The position numbers were made by a program, and so were the translations under genes. Source: an uncultured Eubacteriales bacterium (lineage in GTDB: Bacteria > Bacillota > Clostridia > Oscillospirales > QAMX01). From it: 64,000 nt of DNA. Position 1 is the first letter of the stretch, and every line of letters starts with the position of its first letter. The stretch spans positions 1-64,000 of the forward strand of contig CAJLFQ010000002.1 in assembly GCA_905205975.1 (NCBI GenBank), in the 5' to 3' direction. The notes beneath the pieces are model-generated. The model made no database searches, was not told where the DNA came from, and worked only from the letters and a program-made list of their open reading frames with translations. Below are positions 30,189-39,393 of this stretch, piece after piece.

Positions 30189-32921
30189 CTATTGAATCGA
30201 CGCGAGCAGCGCTTCAAAGTTGCCCGCCATGACGTACGCCATATTCGGGCCGACCGAGTTGGTTTCTTCGTAGTGGCTGCGCCCCTGGCAGACCTTGTTG
30301 CCGTTGATATACGGCAGCGTCGGGTGCAGCAGGAAGTCGTTGGGCGGCACGACGTAGCCGGTCATATCGTTGGACAGACCGAAGACGATCAGGTCTTCGT
30401 TGTTTTCGCCGAACGTCTTGCCGTAACGGGCTGCGATTTCCACGAAGGTCTCCGGGTTCTCGGCATCCGGGTTGTGCGGGTCGGTTTCAATGCTGCCGGT
30501 GATTTCCGTCAGCAGACCGCCGTAGACGAGTTCCGGGAACATTTCGCCCGGCGTGAGGACGATGCTCTTCTTCCGGGCGCCGTCTTTCTGATAGAATTCA
30601 ACCCAGCTCATCTCCGTCGTCGAGCAGAGCGGCAGATTCTGCTGCGTCATGCGGAAGTAGGACTGTGCGAACGAGGCAAGCGCATACCCGATCAGTTCAC
30701 CTTCCGACAGACCGGAATCCTTGTAGCGGTTGTAGGCTGCGCGCATGTCGGCGAGCGCCGCAGCAAACTGCGCCGGATCGGCAAACCCGCGCGCGGTGCT
30801 GCGGATCCCGGTGGAAACGTCTTTCTGATAGACGCGCGTGTCGATGATGCCGAGAGAGGCGACGAGACCGAGCAGATAGTTGTCGATCTGCGTTTCAAAC
30901 GTGCGCGAGGTGAAGTTCAGCTTGGGCGCCAGCTCAAACTCGTTGTCCACGCTGACGGCCAGCTCGCCGACGCGGCGCCCTGTGACCTGCGTGATTTCCC
31001 AGAATTTATGCCGGTCGTTGCGCGGAACGAAGCTTTCCGGGTATTCGTGTTCCTTGGTTGTCCGGATCAGACCGCCGATGGCGCCGGTGAAGAACGCGAA
31101 ATCGGCGTTGGCTTCGGTATCCAGATAATCGGCGAGCGGCGCTAAGAAGTCGGCGCTGGCGGCGGGGTTCGGGCCGTAGAGCGCTTCTACATGAACCGGC
31201 AGATGGAGCAGCCAGATTTCACGGCGGGAGGCGTCGTCCGGCGCGAAGCGGAACCGGGTCAGGATGTTGGCGTTTTCGGTCACATAGGGGTAGCGCGTAT
31301 CTTCCGGGAGCGGGCAGCCGTATTCGGTCTGGCTGCGGGCGTCGGCGCTGCCGGCATACAGACGGCCCGTGGTACGCGATTCGTAGGCGGCGATGGCGGC
31401 GTTTTTCACGGCGTTTTCAACCTGTTCCATATGGGACGGGTCTTTGGCGTCGAGCAGGAGCTTGCCCCACATGCCGAACGTATCGACCATGGCGTGGTTG
31501 TGGTCGCACATGATGTGGATTTCACGGATGTTGTTTTCGTGGGCAAAGACGGCCAGACTGTCGCGCATTTCGTTGACGGTCGAGCGGCTCATGCCGACGG
31601 ATTCAACGGCGATCAGCAGGACGCCGCCGCGGCCGGTGTTGTCGTCGAGGTAGATGGCGCGGGCGTATGCCTGATCGATCCAGCCGAGGCAGGGCTTATC
31701 GTTGCCGTAGCCGGCCATCCAGTAGCGCGTCTGCGGCAGCGACCAGACGGGCAGCGCTTCCTGGAAAGCGGCGACTGCATCGGCTTCACCGTCGGTGCCC
31801 AGCGCGGATTCGAGCGCCGCACAGGCTTCTGCGACGGAAGCGGCATAGGCGGCGTAATCCGCGTCAAACGTTGCGGCGCAGGCTGCGACGGTTTCCGGGT
31901 TGAACGGCGGATCCAGCGGCAGCACGCGGTTCAAAAACGATTTCCACGAGGTTTTCAGCGCGGCGCGCGCATCTGCCGGATAGGCGGCGTACGCCGTGTC
32001 AATGGCGAGATAGGCGTCCATCGCCGTGCGGAGCGTACCGGTCAGCGCGGCGGGATCAAACGACAGGTCTTCGCCGAAAATCGAGCGGTCATAGAGCGCG
32101 TTTTCCGGCAGATCCGAAGGACGGTAGCTTAAGAAGGGGAGGTCGGAGGGGATGATGCTTTCTTTCCCGAAGCCGGCTGTCCACGTTGACCCCGCGGAGA
32201 CGGTGTCAAAACCGGTTTCTGCAAACAGCGCGGCACAGATTTCGGCGCCGGACGCGGTCTGCTGGAAATACCCTTTGTTCTGCGCGGCGCAGAGCAGCTT
32301 TTCGCTGCGGGAGCCGCTTTCAACCGCGATGCCGGCCGACACGATGTCGATGCCCCAGTCGCGCATCAGGTGGGCCTGATCGAGCGCCGCGTCCACAGCG
32401 GCATCCGTTTCAAACAGGCCGGTGCCAAGCGTCTGGGTGTCCGTCGGGTCACAGTAGTACTGCGCCTTGCCTGCGCTGATGAGCACGACGGCCTGCTTGA
32501 CGCCGGAACGGCCCTCGGTCTGGAGCAGATCCGTCGCCGCCAGCAGGGCGGCTTCTACGTTGGCTTTCTCGCTGGAACGGAGAATGGTGGTGACGGTTGA
32601 TTTCAGAAGCGTACGGTTTTTGCTGAAGGTGCGTGCGACGGCCGCTTCTTTGTCGAATGCGACAATAGCGACGCGGCTGCTGTCATTGCCGGAGAGGACA
32701 GCGTCAATCACGCTTTGGGCCAGGCTGCGCGCCGGGCGCATTTTCCGCACATAGGTGGAGGAATGCAGTGCTTGGGAACGGAACTCTTCATTCATGTTGT
32801 CGGAGCGGTCGAGCAGGATGACGACATCCGCGGGGTCGGTGCCGCTGTCGGCGACGGCGCAGGGCAGAATGCCTGCCAGCATCACACAGACCAGCAGGAG
32901 GCTCAGGAGACGTTTTCGCAT
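30189..32921 (-). CDS. Secreted fusion protein: VWA domain + neutral ceramidase-like domain
   Basis: The 910-residue protein starts with a signal peptide (LLSLLLVCVMLAGILPCAVA). Residues ~30-220 look like a von Willebrand A domain (DVVILLDRSDNM; VAIVAFDKEA; KQAVVLISAGK); the MIDAS motif is DRSDN rather than DxSxS. From about residue 400 the sequence follows neutral/alkaline ceramidase-like proteins: MAGYGNDKPCLGWIDQAYAR, GGVLLIAVES, a DHNH motif near 470 at the place of the metal-binding THTHSGP, FLAPLADYL with FFTGAIGGLIR, and near the C-terminus GLSNDMTGYVVPP with HYEETNSVGP. No LPXTG or SLH anchor is seen. Family calls are from motif memory. Activity on ceramide is uncertain since catalytic residues differ. 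It has its own promoter and terminator. Confidence 0.72.
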   Translation of the reverse strand: MRKRLLSLLLVCVMLAGILPCAVADSGTDPADVVILLDRSDNMNEEFRSQALHSSTYVRKMRPARSLAQSVIDAVLSGNDSSRVAIVAFDKEAAVARTFSKNRTLLKSTVTTILRSSEKANVEAALLAATDLLQTEGRSGVKQAVVLISAGKAQYYCDPTDTQTLGTGLFETDAAVDAALDQAHLMRDWGIDIVSAGIAVESGSRSEKLLCAAQNKGYFQQTASGAEICAALFAETGFDTVSAGSTWTAGFGKESIIPSDLPFLSYRPSDLPENALYDRSIFGEDLSFDPAALTGTLRTAMDAYLAIDTAYAAYPADARAALKTSWKSFLNRVLPLDPPFNPETVAACAATFDADYAAYAASVAEACAALESALGTDGEADAVAAFQEALPVWSLPQTRYWMAGYGNDKPCLGWIDQAYARAIYLDDNTGRGGVLLIAVESVGMSRSTVNEMRDSLAVFAHENNIREIHIMCDHNHAMVDTFGMWGKLLLDAKDPSHMEQVENAVKNAAIAAYESRTTGRLYAGSADARSQTEYGCPLPEDTRYPYVTENANILTRFRFAPDDASRREIWLLHLPVHVEALYGPNPAASADFLAPLADYLDTEANADFAFFTGAIGGLIRTTKEHEYPESFVPRNDRHKFWEITQVTGRRVGELAVSVDNEFELAPKLNFTSRTFETQIDNYLLGLVASLGIIDTRVYQKDVSTGIRSTARGFADPAQFAAALADMRAAYNRYKDSGLSEGELIGYALASFAQSYFRMTQQNLPLCSTTEMSWVEFYQKDGARKKSIVLTPGEMFPELVYGGLLTEITGSIETDPHNPDAENPETFVEIAARYGKTFGENNEDLIVFGLSNDMTGYVVPPNDFLLHPTLPYINGNKVCQGRSHYEETNSVGPNMAYVMAGNFEALLASIQ

Positions 32922-32995
32922 GGGGATTCCTCACTTTCTTCAAGTAAAATGTTCCCCGGAAGGGCCGGGGATGCGCGGAGATTGTGGACACTCAT

Positions 32996-33024
32996 AAGAT
33001 ACCATAAAATGCGCAAACTTGCAA
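32996..33024 (-). promoter_or_regulatory. Promoter of the VWA/ceramidase-like gene
   Basis: On the minus strand TTGCAA (33024-33019), 17 bp, TATCTT (33001-32996), about 75 bases before the start. Confidence 0.6.
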
Positions 33025-33117
33025 CCGCATTCTGTCGAAAAAAGGGAAATACGCGTTTTTTTTTCAGCCGATTTATGGAGGCCTGCAAAAATAATCCGGA
33101 AAGTGCGGCTGTATGTC

Positions 33118-33146
33118 TTGACAAAATGCCCAAACGACGGTAAAAT
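33118..33146 (+). promoter_or_regulatory. Promoter ahead of a small terminated transcript upstream of rny
   Basis: TTGACA (33118-33123), 17 bp, TAAAAT (33141-33146). Confidence 0.75.
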
Positions 33147-33152
33147 ATATAT

Positions 33153-33220
33153 GTATGATAAAATCAGGCGGCAGAGTGGGGCGCGGAAGCGCCGTTGATC
33201 CGCAGCCGCCTTTTTTGTTC
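33153..33220 (+). ncRNA. Candidate ~65-nt small RNA or attenuator leader
   Basis: Just after the 33118 promoter lies a compact structure: GGCGGC (33167-33172) pairs with GCCGCC (33206-33211); inside, GGCGC and GCGCC form a stem closed by a GGAA tetraloop (about 33182-33195). TTTTTT follows the outer stem. The unit has promoter, structure and terminator within 105 bases, so it could be a stand-alone small RNA. It could equally be a transcription attenuator in the RNase Y leader. No known family recognised. Confidence 0.45.
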
Positions 33221-33464
33221 GGAGTCGTGTTTTTCGATTGATCGATTTTCTGATACAGTCCGTTTTTCCGGAAGGCGCCCTGCGTTTTCCGTTTCTTTGA
33301 TGGAATGCCGTTCCGATTTTGCCGGTTCGGCCGTTGTGTTTTGCGAATGTACCATAGCGCAGCGTGTAGCATATCACGGCGCGGGCAGCTTTGCCGGCGC
33401 CTCATGGCAGAAAACACCGCTCCGGTTTGTCATAACTTTTTACAGAGAGGTGTTTGATAGATCT

Positions 33465-35018
33465 ATGGACTGGCTGCTGAAATATGTCCTGCCGGCGCTT
33501 GCTGTGCTTGTCGCCGTCGGCGGCGGCTTCTTTCTGGGCATCTTGTACCGGAAAAAGATCGGAGAAAAAGAAATCGGCAGCGCCGAAGAAGAATCCCGGC
33601 GCATTCTGAACGAGGCCATCAAAACGGCGGAGGCCAAAAAGCGCGAAGCGCTGATCGAAGCAAAAGAAGAAATTCTCAAAGCCCGCAACGAACAAGACCG
33701 CGAATTTAAGGAACGCCGCGCAGAAATCCAGAAACAGGAACGCCGCGTGGCACAGAAAGACGAAACGCTTGACAAAAAGCTCGACAACGTCGATAAAAAA
33801 GAAGAAAACCTGAACCGCAAACTCAAAGAAGCCGACAAAAAACTGGAAGAGGCCGAAGCCCTGAAGGCCAGCCAGATGGAAGTCCTGGAGAAAATCTCCG
33901 GCTATACCGTTGAAGAAGCCAAAGCATACATCCTGCAAACCGTGGAATCCGAAGCGAAACACGACGTTGCGCTGAAGCTCCGCGAAATCGACCAGAACCT
34001 CCGCGAAGACGCGGAAAAGAAGGCCAAAGAAATCATTTCGCTGGCCATCCAGAAATGCTCCTCCGACTACGTCACCGAGGCGACGGTTTCGGTTGTTCCG
34101 CTCCCGAATGACGAGATGAAGGGCCGCATCATCGGCCGTGAAGGCCGCAACATCCGCGCCATCGAAACGGCGACGGGCGTTGACCTCATCATTGACGATA
34201 CGCCGGAAGCCATCACGCTTTCGTGCTTTGACCCGATCCGCCGGGAAATTGCCCGCCAGACGCTGGAAAAGCTGATTTCCGACGGCCGGATTCACCCGGC
34301 CCGCATCGAAGAAACGGTCGAAAAAGCGCGCAAGGAAGTCGAACAAACCATCAAATCAGAAGGCGAACGCGCCGTTTTTGAAGCGGGTGTTCACGGCGTT
34401 CACCCCGAGCTCATCAAGATCCTCGGCCGTCTCCGCTTCCGGACGAGCTATGGGCAGAACGTTCTGCGCCATTCCATCGAAGTGGCGCATTTGGCCGGCC
34501 ACATGGCGGCGGAACTGGGCGTCGATACGACGCTGGCAAAGCGCGCCGGCCTGCTGCACGACATCGGCAAAGCCGTTGACCACGAGGTCGAGGGCACGCA
34601 TGTCGCCATCGGCGTTGACATCGCCAAAAAATTCAAGGAAAACCCGGAAGTGATTCACGCCATCGAGGCGCACCACGGCGACGTGGAACCGCATTCGATC
34701 ATTGCCTTTATCGTCGACGCCGCCGACGATATCTCAGCGGCCCGTCCGGGCGCCCGCCGCGAAAACCTCGAGGCTTACATCCGCCGTCTGGAACGTCTGG
34801 AAGAGATTTCCAACTCCTTCCCGGGCGTCGAGCGTTCGTTTGCCATTCAGGCCGGCCGCGAGGTGCGCATTATGGTCAAGCCGGAAGAAGTCAGCGACGA
34901 CAATATGGTGTTGCTGGCGCACGACTTGGCGAAGAAGATCGAAAACGATCTCGAATACCCCGGCCAGATCAAAATCAGCATGATCCGCGAAACCCGCGCA
35001 GTCGATTACGCGAAGTAA
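33465..35018 (+). CDS. rny: Ribonuclease Y
   Basis: RNase Y is the membrane-bound endoribonuclease that starts mRNA decay in many Gram-positives. The 517 residues match the family: an N-terminal membrane helix ([20 protein letters not shown]), a Lys/Glu-rich coiled coil (about 30-190), a KH domain with [15 protein letters not shown] near residue 220, and an HD domain with [13 protein letters not shown] and [12 protein letters not shown] near 340-375. I place the start at ATG 33465 (GAGAGG upstream, spacing rather long) because it begins exactly at the membrane helix; the frame is open further upstream. A strong bidirectional terminator follows. Confidence 0.96.
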   Translation: MDWLLKYVLPALAVLVAVGGGFFLGILYRKKIGEKEIGSAEEESRRILNEAIKTAEAKKREALIEAKEEILKARNEQDREFKERRAEIQKQERRVAQKDETLDKKLDNVDKKEENLNRKLKEADKKLEEAEALKASQMEVLEKISGYTVEEAKAYILQTVESEAKHDVALKLREIDQNLREDAEKKAKEIISLAIQKCSSDYVTEATVSVVPLPNDEMKGRIIGREGRNIRAIETATGVDLIIDDTPEAITLSCFDPIRREIARQTLEKLISDGRIHPARIEETVEKARKEVEQTIKSEGERAVFEAGVHGVHPELIKILGRLRFRTSYGQNVLRHSIEVAHLAGHMAAELGVDTTLAKRAGLLHDIGKAVDHEVEGTHVAIGVDIAKKFKENPEVIHAIEAHHGDVEPHSIIAFIVDAADDISAARPGARRENLEAYIRRLERLEEISNSFPGVERSFAIQAGREVRIMVKPEEVSDDNMVLLAHDLAKKIENDLEYPGQIKISMIRETRAVDYAK

Positions 35019-35050
35019 ACCGCGAACCGCGCGTCAAACGCAAACCAATC

Positions 35051-35085
35051 AAATGCCCCGTCAGACGTGGTCTGACGGGGCATTT
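35051..35085. terminator. Bidirectional terminator between rny and the CBS gene
   Basis: A perfect 16-bp stem (AAATGCCCCGTCAGAC and complement) with GTG loop between convergent genes. Confidence 0.9.
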
Positions 35086-35135
35086 CTGCGCTTTGCAGAG
35101 CGGGCGGAAGAGCAGCCGGGGGAAAAACAGGTTTC

Positions 35136-35555
35136 CTACATCGGCTCGGAGATTTTGGAGAGCGCAAGACAGGCCTCCATATCGCAGCTGCGCGCGCGGG
35201 CGATATCCGCAAGAGAGAGGATGCCGACCAGCTGCTGGCTGCGCGTGACCGGCAGGCGGCGGACGCGGTGCTCCGACATGAGCGAAGCCGCCTCGCGCAC
35301 ATCGGCCTCCGGCGAAACGGTGACGACGCCGCGGGACATGACGTCGCCGACGGTCAGCTCGCCGAGCGGGGCATCGCGCGCGACGCTCCGCGTCAGCATA
35401 TCGCGGTCGGTGACGATGCCGCAGAGCCTGCCGCCGTCGTGCGTGACGGGCAGGACGCCGACGCGGTAGTGCGTCAGCAGCTGAACAGCATGGCTGAGCG
35501 GCGTCTCCGGCGAAACGGTGACGACATTGGAATTCATAAGTGCGCCGACAAGCAT
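35136..35555 (-). CDS. CBS-domain pair protein
   Basis: The 139-residue protein is two CBS motifs in tandem: the first around MNSNVVTVSPETPLSHAVQL and GIVTDRDML, the second around DVMSRGVVTVSPEADVREA and LVGILSLADIA. Such stand-alone CBS modules bind adenosine nucleotides and regulate partner proteins. The start at 35555 is set by GGAGG about 10 bases upstream; longer in-frame starts exist at residues -12 and beyond. It has its own terminator at 35051-35085 and a terminator lies just upstream, so it is probably monocistronic. Confidence 0.88.
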   Translation of the reverse strand: MLVGALMNSNVVTVSPETPLSHAVQLLTHYRVGVLPVTHDGGRLCGIVTDRDMLTRSVARDAPLGELTVGDVMSRGVVTVSPEADVREAASLMSEHRVRRLPVTRSQQLVGILSLADIARARSCDMEACLALSKISEPM

Positions 35556-35630
35556 GGATTTCAAACCTCCGGAATCAAACTGGCAGTTCATAGCGATAGT
35601 ATGGCGCAGAAACGCGCGCTTGATGCAAAA

Positions 35631-35661
35631 ATCCCCCGGATTTTTTGAAAATCCGGGGGAT
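35631..35661 (-). terminator. Terminator of the deacetylase-like gene
   Basis: ATCCCCCGGATTTT and complement; the minus strand continues with TTTTTGC. Confidence 0.85.
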
Positions 35662-35686
35662 GAACGGCGCGGTGCGGGGAAGCGGA

Positions 35687-36796
35687 TCAATCGGCGGTCA
35701 GCTCGGAAAGGCGCAGATAGGTGGGCGAATCCGCCGAACAGAGACGGAACAGCGCGGGCAGAATGGCGGCGGCTTGATTGCCGGGCAGAACGAGGATATC
35801 GCTGCCGGTGTCGAGCCGCGCATGCGCCTGTATCAGCTCAGAGCGGGTGTTTGCAGTGAACGTGAACCCGGCCGTCACCGGGCAGTAGCCCGCCGCAGCA
35901 AGCGCCTCCGACGTGTCACTGCCGGGGTCGTCGAGAAAGAGAACGACGCGTGCGGTCTCGCGGGCGGATTCAAACAGGTCGCGGTTGGCCTCGTCCAGCG
36001 CGGCTGAGGCAGTCCCGATGTCTCCGGCCAGCACAAACGCATGGCCTTCCACTGCGGCGCGGCGCAGCAGCGCGCCGTTCTGCGCGATTTCAAACGGCGT
36101 CACCCGGAAAACCGCGTGAACCGAGGCGGTTCGCAGTGCCGCAAGGACGGCTTCCAGATTGCTCAGACCGTCGATGACCAAACTGACGTCATACTGCCGG
36201 GGCGGCTCTGTCTGCGGCGGCGTCGTTGTGACAGAACTGCCGGGACGCGATGTGCCTGGGGAAGACGAACGGTATTTTTCCAGCAGCGGGGACGCAGCGG
36301 ACGCATAGTAGCGCAGGAAGGATTCGTCGGACATGACGTCGTCATCCGGGAAAGAGAGCCGGGCAAACGGCGCGGGATCGGCGGCAAAGTACCGGTCGAC
36401 CAGACCGAGGCGGTCGGCGGTGAAGGAGAAGGGGACAAAGCAGACGCTGCCCTTCCAGACGGCCGCGGCGTGATAGGAACCGTCGCTGTCGGCGGCGGTT
36501 CCGGAGGCGGTGTCAAAATAGAGGATGCGGCCGGATTTGAGGTTGGAGAGGATGACCAGCGTGGACTGATTGGTGCAGGTCAGACCGAGCGCCGTAAACA
36601 TCGAGACGGGGACATACAGCGTCGAACCGGAAAAATAGGGCATGGTTTCCCGCTTGGGTTCGTTGATGCGGTACCCTGTGACTGTGAGGATGACGGTATC
36701 TTCCGCCGAAACGGTCAGCGCCAGACGAAGCGAGAACGCCGAAACGAGCAGCGCTGCGGCAAACAGCGCGAAAATCAGACGGGTGGAACGTTTCAC
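35687..36796 (-). CDS. Secreted protein with copper-amine-oxidase-N-like stalk and degenerate deacetylase-like domain
   Basis: The 369-residue protein has a signal/membrane segment (LIFALFAAALLVSAFSLRLAL), then a region (YRINEPKRETMPYFSGSTLYVPVSMFTALGL) like the copper amine oxidase N-terminal domain often found on clostridial surface proteins, a Ser/Pro/Thr linker near residues 180-200, and a C-terminal ~160 residues in which YDVSLVIDGLSNLEAVLAAL and FRVTPFEIAQN resemble a NodB polysaccharide deacetylase fold. The metal-binding HxxxH and catalytic Asp motifs are not evident, so it is probably a non-catalytic, wall-associated protein. Function unknown. Confidence 0.6.
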   Translation of the reverse strand: MKRSTRLIFALFAAALLVSAFSLRLALTVSAEDTVILTVTGYRINEPKRETMPYFSGSTLYVPVSMFTALGLTCTNQSTLVILSNLKSGRILYFDTASGTAADSDGSYHAAAVWKGSVCFVPFSFTADRLGLVDRYFAADPAPFARLSFPDDDVMSDESFLRYYASAASPLLEKYRSSSPGTSRPGSSVTTTPPQTEPPRQYDVSLVIDGLSNLEAVLAALRTASVHAVFRVTPFEIAQNGALLRRAAVEGHAFVLAGDIGTASAALDEANRDLFESARETARVVLFLDDPGSDTSEALAAAGYCPVTAGFTFTANTRSELIQAHARLDTGSDILVLPGNQAAAILPALFRLCSADSPTYLRLSELTAD

Positions 36797-36911
36797 GGGG
36801 CGCCTCCTTTCAGAACCGGCTCAGAACCGGCGTCAGAACTTGAAATCAGATTCTATTTTACGCGTTTTCCGCCCGGATGTCAAGGTCTTTCAGCGGTGGA
36901 AAAGAATACAT

Positions 36912-36940
36912 TTGCCATATGCATGCATTTATGGTATAAT
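36912..36940 (+). promoter_or_regulatory. Promoter of pgeF and following genes
   Basis: TTGCCA (36912-36917), 17 bp, TATAAT (36935-36940), about 55 bases before pgeF. Confidence 0.78.
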
Positions 36941-36997
36941 TAGAAACTGAGAAATCAGACGACGCCCGGCGATGGCGCAAAAAGGAGTGTGCTTCGG

Positions 36998-37831
36998 ATG
37001 ATTCATACCGGCGGTTTTTCCATGCAGACCGGGCCAAACGGCGTCCCGTATGTCGTCTGCGATGCGCTTTGCGCCTCCGGCGCGGTGGATCATCTGTTTA
37101 CGACGCGCCTCGGCGGCGTCAGCACCGGCGCATTTGCTTCGATGAACCTGACCACCTCCACGGGCGACGATCCGGCAGCGGTCGAAGAAAATCTTCGGCG
37201 GCTTCTTCCGGCGCTGCACGCGGATCGTTCGGCGGTCTGTCGGACGCATCAGGTGCACGGCGACGTGATCCTGCCGGTTTCTCACCAGAATCAGGCGCTT
37301 TTTGCGGAAACGCCGCCGGAATGCGACGGCCTGACCACGCAGGAACCCGGCCTGCTGCTGTTTGGAAAATTTGCCGACTGCGTCCCTGTCCTGCTCTGCG
37401 ACCCGGTGCGGCGCGCCTGCGCCGTGATCCATGCCGGTTGGCGCGGAACGGTGCAGCGCATTGTGCAGAAAGGCGTGCGCGCGCTTGCGGAACGGTATGG
37501 CTCTAACCCCGCCGACTGCATTGCCGCCGTCGGCCCGTCCATCGGCTCCTGCTGTTTTCTGACGCATGAAGACGTCTCAGACGCCGTTCAGGCGGTGCTG
37601 GGTGCGGAGGCGGCGCGCGTGATGACGGCGTCGCCGGATGGACGGACGCACATCGACCTCAAGCAGGTCAACGCGCTGCTGCTGGCGCACTGCGGCGTCG
37701 GCGAGATCTATGTCAGCACGGATTGCACCTGCTGCCGGCCGGAAACTTATTTTTCCCACCGGAGAGACGGTCTTGCGCGCGGCAGCATGGCGGCGCTGAT
37801 TGCCGTCCGGGAAATGAGGAAAACAACGTGA
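36998..37831 (+). CDS. pgeF: Peptidoglycan editing factor / YfiH-family laccase-domain protein
   Basis: The 277-residue protein belongs to the YfiH (DUF152) family, annotated variously as polyphenol oxidase, purine nucleoside phosphorylase or peptidoglycan editing factor. Typical motifs are FTTRLGGVS near residue 33, NLTTSTGDD, RTHQVHGD, the metal-site run ADCVPVLLCDP, HAGWRGTV, GPSIGSCCF and STDCTCC, with His and Cys ligands for zinc. ATG 36998 with AAAGGAG upstream is preferred to a GTG inside the ribosome site. Its stop overlaps the start of the binding-protein gene. Confidence 0.92.
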   Translation: MIHTGGFSMQTGPNGVPYVVCDALCASGAVDHLFTTRLGGVSTGAFASMNLTTSTGDDPAAVEENLRRLLPALHADRSAVCRTHQVHGDVILPVSHQNQALFAETPPECDGLTTQEPGLLLFGKFADCVPVLLCDPVRRACAVIHAGWRGTVQRIVQKGVRALAERYGSNPADCIAAVGPSIGSCCFLTHEDVSDAVQAVLGAEAARVMTASPDGRTHIDLKQVNALLLAHCGVGEIYVSTDCTCCRPETYFSHRRDGLARGSMAALIAVREMRKTT

Positions 37832-39378
37832 AACACGCGCAAAACGATTCAGGCACGGCGAAACCGTGCCGTAAACGATATCAAACGGCTTGGCGCCTGA
37901 CCTGCTGGCTGCTGGCGCTGACCCTGCTTTCGGCCTGCGGAAGGGCGCAGCCCGCCGAAACCGAGGCGACGCCGGCGGCAACGACGGCGCCCATCCTGAC
38001 GCCGCCGGAACCGGCTGTCAACCTGCTGTTCGGCGTGCCCTTCCATGAAAACCGGCGCATCAACCCGATCACCGCTTCGTCTCAGACGGACCGCGACGTC
38101 GATGCGCTGCTGTTCGACCCGCTGTTCCGGGTGGATGCATCCTATCAGGCGCAGCCGAACCTCTGCACGGAGGCGGTCTATGAAGACGGAAAACTCCGGC
38201 TCACCATCCGCGAAGGCGTGCTGTTTACAGACGGCAGCATGCTCGGCGCAGAAGACGTGGTCTATTCGCTCCGAATGGCCATGGAAGACGAACATTCCTG
38301 CTACCGCAGCCGGTTTGCCGGCGTGACGGCCATCGAGGCCGCCGGGAACAGAAGCGTTGTGCTGACGCTGCATGCGGCGCACCCGTCCCTGACGGCGATG
38401 CTCGATATCCCGATCATCAAACACGGCACCGGGCAGGACAATGACGCGGTCGGCACCGGCCGCTACCGCATGATGGAGTCAGATGGTCAGCGCTATCTCG
38501 TGACGAATACGGCGCATTTTTCCGGGCAGAGCGGTCATGCGCAGATGACGCATATGCTGCTGGTGGATGTTTCCGACGCCGATGATTTGATTTATGCCGC
38601 GGTTTCGGGCAATCTGGGCATTCTGCGCCCCACGATTGCCGCCGGTGTGGAGCTGCATGCGGATGCCGACCGATGCCGCATGCCGACGACGACGCTGATC
38701 TACATCGGCTTCCGGACGGCTTCCGGGCTGTTTGCCTCGGAAACGGTTCGCCGCTCGGCGGCGGCGGTTCTGGCAGATGCCGATTGGACCGAAACGCAGA
38801 CGGCGCAGGCCCCGGACTTCTATCCGGCGGCGCTCGGCTATGCGGATTCTGATGATGCAGACGCAGACGGAACCACCCGCTGGGCCATCCATGGAACGGT
38901 TCGCCTGCTGGTCAACGCGGATGAACCGGATGAGCTGGCCGCCGCAGAAGCGACCGAGACAGCGCTGACAGCGGCCGGACTGACGGTGACGTGCCTGAAA
39001 GAAACCGGCAGCGCTTATACGGCTGCGCTGCAAAAAGGGGCATATGATTTGTTCGTCGGCGCGTTTGACGCGGGCGCGGACTTTGACCTGCGCGGGCTGC
39101 TGGCGACCGGCGGCTCGCAGAACCGGACCGGCTGCGGCAGTGCCGAGCTGGACGCGCTGCTGACGTCCTATGTCCGCGCCGGAACGGCAGACGGCGAACT
39201 GATCGCCCGCCAGATTGTGACGGCGGCGAAACAGGAAGCGGCCGTCGTACCCGTCGGGTACCGGTGCGATGCGGTGCTTCTGAACCGGAAATTCGGCATC
39301 CGCAACGTCAAACCGACGGCGGACGACGTCTTTGACAACATTTATGACTGGGTTTATGACCGGGCGGAAACGAAATAA
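37828..39378 (+). CDS. Extracellular solute-binding lipoprotein, family 5 (oligopeptide/nickel type)
   Basis: A GTG start overlaps pgeF by 4 bases. The 516-residue product has a lipoprotein signal (WRLTCWLLALTLLSACG) with the modified Cys at about residue 40, a Thr/Pro/Glu-rich spacer and a family-5 binding domain: DRDVDALLFDPLFRVD, LTIREGVLFTDGSMLGAEDVVYS, then NIYDWVYDRAE at the end. Family 5 proteins bind peptides, nickel or other solutes for Opp/Dpp-type importers. No Opp permease or ATPase is adjacent, so the partner transporter is elsewhere or it works as a sensor. It is probably in one operon with pgeF and the nuclease-like pair downstream. Confidence 0.88.
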   Translation: MKHAQNDSGTAKPCRKRYQTAWRLTCWLLALTLLSACGRAQPAETEATPAATTAPILTPPEPAVNLLFGVPFHENRRINPITASSQTDRDVDALLFDPLFRVDASYQAQPNLCTEAVYEDGKLRLTIREGVLFTDGSMLGAEDVVYSLRMAMEDEHSCYRSRFAGVTAIEAAGNRSVVLTLHAAHPSLTAMLDIPIIKHGTGQDNDAVGTGRYRMMESDGQRYLVTNTAHFSGQSGHAQMTHMLLVDVSDADDLIYAAVSGNLGILRPTIAAGVELHADADRCRMPTTTLIYIGFRTASGLFASETVRRSAAAVLADADWTETQTAQAPDFYPAALGYADSDDADADGTTRWAIHGTVRLLVNADEPDELAAAEATETALTAAGLTVTCLKETGSAYTAALQKGAYDLFVGAFDAGADFDLRGLLATGGSQNRTGCGSAELDALLTSYVRAGTADGELIARQIVTAAKQEAAVVPVGYRCDAVLLNRKFGIRNVKPTADDVFDNIYDWVYDRAETK

Positions 39379-39393
39379 CGGGGGGTGCCTGCG

